This document shows, in pieces, positions 18,526 through 22,177 of a DNA stretch of 22,177 nt. Location of the stretch: the NCBI GenBank assembly GCA_943704525.1, contig CALSCQ010002239.1, positions 1-22,177 of the forward strand, written 5' to 3'. This stretch comes from Pigoraptor vietnamica (taxonomy: Eukaryota; Opisthokonta; Filasterea). Numbering within the stretch: position 1 is the first letter of the stretch; each line of letters starts with the position of its first letter. The notes beneath the pieces were generated by a model, which searched no databases, was not told where the DNA came from, and saw only the letters and a program-made list of their open reading frames with translations. A program made the translations under genes and the position numbers.

Positions 18526-20065
18526 GTGCCGTGGGTAATTTGTGCCCAGCCCCCGCGGTGCGGGCCGTAAGGCACGGTCGAGAAATGAACACAAGGAAAT
18601 AACAGCCACTCACATGGCGATTCGCAGGCGCTTTTCCAACGTCCAGTCTGGCTTCCGATCGAATGCGCCCCGAACGCTCCCACACGGAAGAAACTGCAAT
18701 GTCACTCAGTCAACAAACTTTGCGAGGCGGGCAAAATTGCTGGCATCAATCGAATTCGTGAGCTCGAGACCTCAGTTTGTGGCAGTCATAGGGGTTGAAC
18801 CCCCATCGACTCTTCCGTGAGTTAGAGAGAGAGAGGTGACGAGGGAGAGACGCAATCAAATTTTCAAACCGTCCGCTACACCTGATGCCCTGTTGAGCGG
18901 TTACGGCCGAACGCACACGCACCTCCTGAATGAGCATGACGGGTGATTCCGAGCAACCCATGAAAAGCACGATATTTGGGTGGCGTAGAGAGCTGTGGGG
19001 TCGTTGGGGAGCGTACGTTAAAACCGCCGAAAGAAAAAGGTGTGACCGTGCGCAACAGTCATTTGCAACATTACATGCATCGACGTGCTGCTGACACCAG
19101 TGCGGTAGCTAATCTGTTCCATTATAGCGCGCATGCACTTAACGGCACACCCGCAAAATACGGGCGGACACATAACACACACATCAAACCCAATGTAAGC
19201 GCACCCCGCGCGCGCAATGACGCTGCAGTCACAACGCCACCCAAGTCCAGTGCCGCTCACCACATGAGGTCAATCTCGGCGAAGAACATGCGCAGGTGCT
19301 TCGCGTCCGTTTTGTCCGACGTTTCCCTCTCCATCGTCATCGAGCCATCGTCCGGCGGGACGCCAAACTCCAGAGTGGACTCACCCCTGCCGAGCGTGCC
19401 CTCGATGGTGCGCGACTCCCACTGCGCCACTCGCAGCGCACCCGATTCGCGCCGCCCGGCACGCGCTCCCCCCGGCATGTGTGGGTGCCGGTTCGTCACG
19501 TTCCCCGCAACGTCCGCAGGTTTAGTAGATGACGCAAATAAGCTGAAGGGTGCGCGGTTGCGATTTGGCTCTGCTTTGCGCTCGGTTGGACGAGACATCA
19601 TCGCGCGTTGTGCTCGTCGCACCGCATCAATTCCGCCTGCGGACGGGGCGGAGGGCTGTGACTGGCCGACAGTGTCGTCGAATGTCCCGTCCACATCCAC
19701 GCCAGCTGCGGACGTGCGGAGGGCGGCGGTGGCGGTGTCGCCCTTCATCATCTTGACAGCGACAATTGTACCGCGGAAGCGCGCCTTGAACACTTCCCCG
19801 AAGGTTCCCTGAGGCAGCCGGTTGCACAAGCACGGGGACATGTCAGTTGCAGTGTGTGTGCCGAGTGTGTGTGTGTGCGTGTGTGTGCGTGCGTGTGTGT
19901 GTGTGCGTGCGTATGTGAGTGCGTGTGTGCGTGCGTGTGTGTGTGTGCGTGCGTATGTGAGTGCGTGCGTGGTGTGTGTGTGTGTGTTTGTGTGTATGTA
20001 TGTGTGTGTGTGTGCGTGCGTGTGTGTATGTATGTGTGTGTGTGTGCGTGTGTATGTGTGTTTGT

Positions 20066-20106
<41 letters not shown>

Positions 20107-20447
20107 CGTGCGTGCGTGTGTGTGTGTATGTGTGTTTGTGCGTGTGTATGTGTGTTTGTGTGTGTAGGTGCGCGTGCGTGCATGCGCGTCGAAAAGTCTC
20201 TCTTGCAAAGCTCGTGTAGCACAGTACGGGTCACGCGGGCAAAGGCGCGCAATCACTTGCCTCAGCCAATTTCTCCAACAACTCCACTTCGTGCGCGGCG
20301 ACCACGTGGCGCTGTAACTTGTGGGAGAGGGTGCGTTGCTGACGACGATATACAGCAAATGCAATGCACGCGATGATGCATACGGATCCCAGTACAGACA
20401 CGAGCGGCGCCACAATAATCGTTGAGTTGCCTCCCGACGTGCCTTCG

Positions 20448-20545
<98 letters not shown>

Positions 20546-22177
20546 CACGTGGTCGGAAAATCGCGCGTAAGTCTCGGGACAATTCAGGCCCGACGTCAAA
20601 CACGTCGGCAATAATGGATGCCATTGTCAACGAATCCGCGAGTGCAAGCAAAGGCACACACGTGCGTGCACAGACTTGTAACACAAGCGCCGCACATACG
20701 ATGACAACTTACCGTAAAAGCTGTTCCAAGACCCCTGCAGCGCCGGCGCGGTCGCAAACGGCCCGTCCTTGGCGTCCGCGGACGTCTTTGCGGCATTCGT
20801 GAGGCTCCCAACGACAGTCACCGTGAACGAGCCGACGGCCGGCGCGGTCGCATTCCCAACGGAGATCACCGTAACGACCAGCTGCGCAGGGGACCTCCAC
20901 TCGCCGACGTAGTTACTCCCGAGCGGGGCAGAGAAGCGGAGCAGCGCGTCAATGGCCGCCTTCGTAGACACATCCGGGGTGCTCGTCGAAACGTCAAAGT
21001 CGAGCGTGAGCGTACTCCCCGCGGCAAATTGCGCACCGGTGCTCGCGGCGGTTACGCGCGCTATGCGGGGCGCGGGAAGGAGAACCTTGAACGCAATCGT
21101 CGCCGCGTCCGACCGCTCGGCGCCGTCGCTCACGTTGAAAGACATGCGCGCCGTGTAGAACCCCCGTCCCACCGCGCCCACGTACACCGTCCTGTTGCTG
21201 CCCAGCAAGAACGGCACCGGCGGGGCGGTCGTGGAGGCGTTCGACGCTGAAACGAGCAGCGTTTGTCCAATCGGCGGCACGGCCGTCACCGTCACCATCA
21301 CCGGATCGCCGTCCTGATCGAACCCCTCGCACGCGGCCGTTGCGTTTGCGCCGGGGCCCATGCTGTAGACGACCTCGGAACCAGGCACGTCAAAGGGCGA
21401 CCCCGTGAGCGCGGGCGACAGCAGCGTGGCGGGGTAGTTGACGGCCGTGATGCTGTTGAGCGTCGTCGACCCCGGCAATTCGTCCATGCGGTAGTAGAGG
21501 TAGAGGTCTTGCTCCGTGCCTGTGAGCGCGCGGAACATGTCCGCCTTGATCTCCGAGGGTGTCCGCGCCCGCTTCCAGACACGGAATTCGTCCATGTGGC
21601 CCACGAAGAAGTCTGCAGAGATGCGTGCGCCGCACATCCGAGTTAGAACGAAAGAAAGGTGTGTGGCGCGAACAGCGAAGGCTACTAGGCGCGCATGTCG
21701 CAACATCACACACGGGAGAGCACGGGGTCGCCGACACGACAGGTGGCGATGCCACGACGAACGCACCCGAGGTGATCGGTGTGCTGATGGTGGTGTCCCA
21801 GTCTTGCCCGAGATTCCAGGGGAGGCCCGCACTATCCCGCATGTTGCGCGGATAGCTGCAACAGTGAGGCGCGCCGGTCACCACACACGAAATTTCACAT
21901 TCGCACCAGCAAGCGCAAGGACGCGCGCACTCGCCTACCGCCCCTCACAAGACCTCACACAAGCCCTCACGCAAGACCTCACATGTTTGTCCAGAGCAGG
22001 TCCCCGTTGCGGTAGACAGTCACGTTCGCCAAGGAAGAGTTGTATGCCGACAAAGCATGCACGATGGCAAGGTGGTGCTGTCGCGTCCACACGTCGCCAA
22101 TCCCGCCCGTGAACGTCGCGTCCTTGTAGTTGAGGTGGTACCTAAGAACAGGAGACCGTGAATGAAAGAGGCGGGGG
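16808..22177 (-). CDS. Receptor kinase: laminin-G and cadherin/Ig-like ectodomain, TM, TKL kinase (5' end outside window)
   Basis: Twelve exons, phases all consistent: 22141-21983, 21855-21767, 21612-20713, 20448-20261, 19808-19261, 18992-18923, 18693-18614, 18348-18298, 18090-18075, 17908-17737, 17568-17446, 17025-16808 (TAA); about 870 residues visible. The first exons form the end of a laminin-G/concanavalin-like domain (HHLAIVHA, VTVYRNGDLLW, FFVGHMDEFRVWKRART). The 900-bp exon continues with DQDGDPVMVTVTAV (cadherin-like tandem style) and beta-rich repeats with several N-glycosylation sites. The membrane helix is STIIVAPLVSVLGSVCIIAC onward, followed by YRRQQR. Kinase motifs: AEGTFGEVFKARFRG, VAVK, FFAEID, RHPNIVLFMG, FLPCGSVRGAF, YLHRSSPQILHRDLK, TDFG, APE, CWAHHADVRPSF. 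All catalytic residues are present. It probably senses surface glycans or neighbouring proteins and signals through phosphorylation. The N-terminus and signal peptide lie beyond the right edge; bases 22142-22177 are intron. Confidence 0.9.
17151..17224. repeat. (CACACG)n microsatellite
   Basis: CA-rich tract dominated by a CACACG hexamer, in the intron 17026-17445 of the second receptor gene. In transcript sense it is TG-rich. Confidence 0.9.
18075..18090 (-). other. 16-nt microexon encoding the kinase HRDLK loop
   Basis: On the minus strand the bases read G CAC CGC GAT CTC AAG between TTTTGCAG and GTATGG. They join SSPQIL (the exon ending at 18298 in CT) to TNNILLD (exon from 17908), giving ILHRDLKTNNILLD, the catalytic loop of the kinase. 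Both phases fit. Without it the kinase would lack its catalytic Asp. Confidence 0.88.
18496..18524. repeat. Poly-G run, 29 nt
   Basis: Twenty-nine consecutive G residues on the plus strand (C29 in transcript sense) in the intron 18349-18613 of the second receptor gene, next to a short TATATA stretch. The exact length is uncertain in any assembly. Confidence 0.9.
19809..20260 (-). other. GC-AG intron splitting the kinase glycine-rich loop
   Basis: On the minus strand the upstream exon ends in LLEKLAE with GAG at 20263-20261, and the intron starts GCAAGTG. The next exon starts at 19808 with GGA ACC TTC GGG. Phase 0 joining gives KLAEGTFGEVFKARF, a kinase nucleotide-binding loop. No GT donor nearby gives this phase. 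Confidence 0.75.
19852..20184. repeat. Composite TG-rich repeat block
   Basis: About 330 bp of TG, TGCG, TATG and TTTG variants fill most of the 452-bp GC-AG intron of the second receptor gene. A roughly 42-bp higher-order unit marked by GCGTATGTGAGTGCG occurs twice (about 19885-19970). Confidence 0.93.
20450..20543. repeat. (TG)47 pure microsatellite abutting a splice acceptor
   Basis: A pure TG tract of about 47 units. On the minus strand it is (CA)n running directly into the CAG acceptor of the exon that starts at 20448, so the acceptor AG closes the repeat. It lies in the intron 20449-20712 of the second receptor gene. Confidence 0.96.

Noticed and set aside
18770-18830. Possible tRNA T-arm (GGGGGTTCAACCCC on the minus strand)
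   Set aside because: No anticodon arm, D arm or acceptor stem could be paired around it; it lies in a receptor intron.
19257-20252. 331-codon minus-strand frame beginning with His-Thr repeats
   Set aside because: The first half is the translated TG/CA intron; only 19808-19261 is exon of the second receptor.
20545-20700. Extra exon between the cadherin/Ig-like exon and the membrane exon
   Set aside because: Exon ends at 20713 (phase 1) and starts at 20448 (2 nt) join directly in frame; the intervening sequence lacks a usable acceptor.

Overview
This is nuclear DNA of a GC-rich unicellular eukaryote. Genes are cut into many short exons by GT-AG introns and a few GC-AG introns, mostly 76 to 500 bp long. 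Introns and gaps are full of CA/TG tracts, poly-G runs and tandem repeats. The gene content (receptor kinases of the tyrosine-kinase-like group with laminin-G or ANF-type ectodomains, a full PARP1, a CLC channel, a DPH5 piece) suits a free-living protist. The lineage cannot be fixed from the sequence alone. TAA, TAG and TGA all end genes here, so the code looks standard. I saw no rRNA, tRNA, CRISPR array, transposon or virus-derived element.

Layout, left to right. (1) 1-1010, plus strand: (TC)n tract, then the 3' end of a CLC-type chloride channel/transporter gene with both cytoplasmic CBS domains; one in-frame TAA interrupts the first CBS domain. (2) 1631-6830, minus strand: a complete 15-exon gene for a single-pass receptor kinase of about 905 residues (signal peptide, ANF/periplasmic-binding-protein ectodomain, EGF-like module, membrane helix, TKL kinase). 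All 14 splice junctions keep phase. (3) 7962-8847, minus strand: the first three exons of a DPH5 (diphthine synthase) gene; the remainder is absent or decayed, so this looks like a pseudogene. (4) 9018-15527, plus strand: a complete PARP1 gene of about 21 exons and 1043 residues (Zn1, Zn2, PADR1/Zn3, BRCT, WGR, PARP regulatory and catalytic domains), head to head with the DPH5 piece. (5) 15846-16085, minus strand: a nearly identical but frame-shifted copy of exon 2 of the receptor in (2). (6) 16808 to the right edge, minus strand: a second receptor kinase gene, 12 exons seen and open at its 5' end, with laminin-G and cadherin/Ig-like extracellular parts, a membrane helix and a TKL kinase.

The two receptors are related in the kinase half but differ outside the cell, and a broken exon copy lies between them. 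This suggests local duplication with ectodomain swapping around a housekeeping PARP1 locus. No operon-like logic is expected. The only likely shared control region is the roughly 170-bp gap between the DPH5 piece and PARP1.

Coding calls were made by reading exons against remembered family motifs and checking that every splice phase fits. Exon ends may be off where two donors or acceptors are equally good; such cases are flagged.
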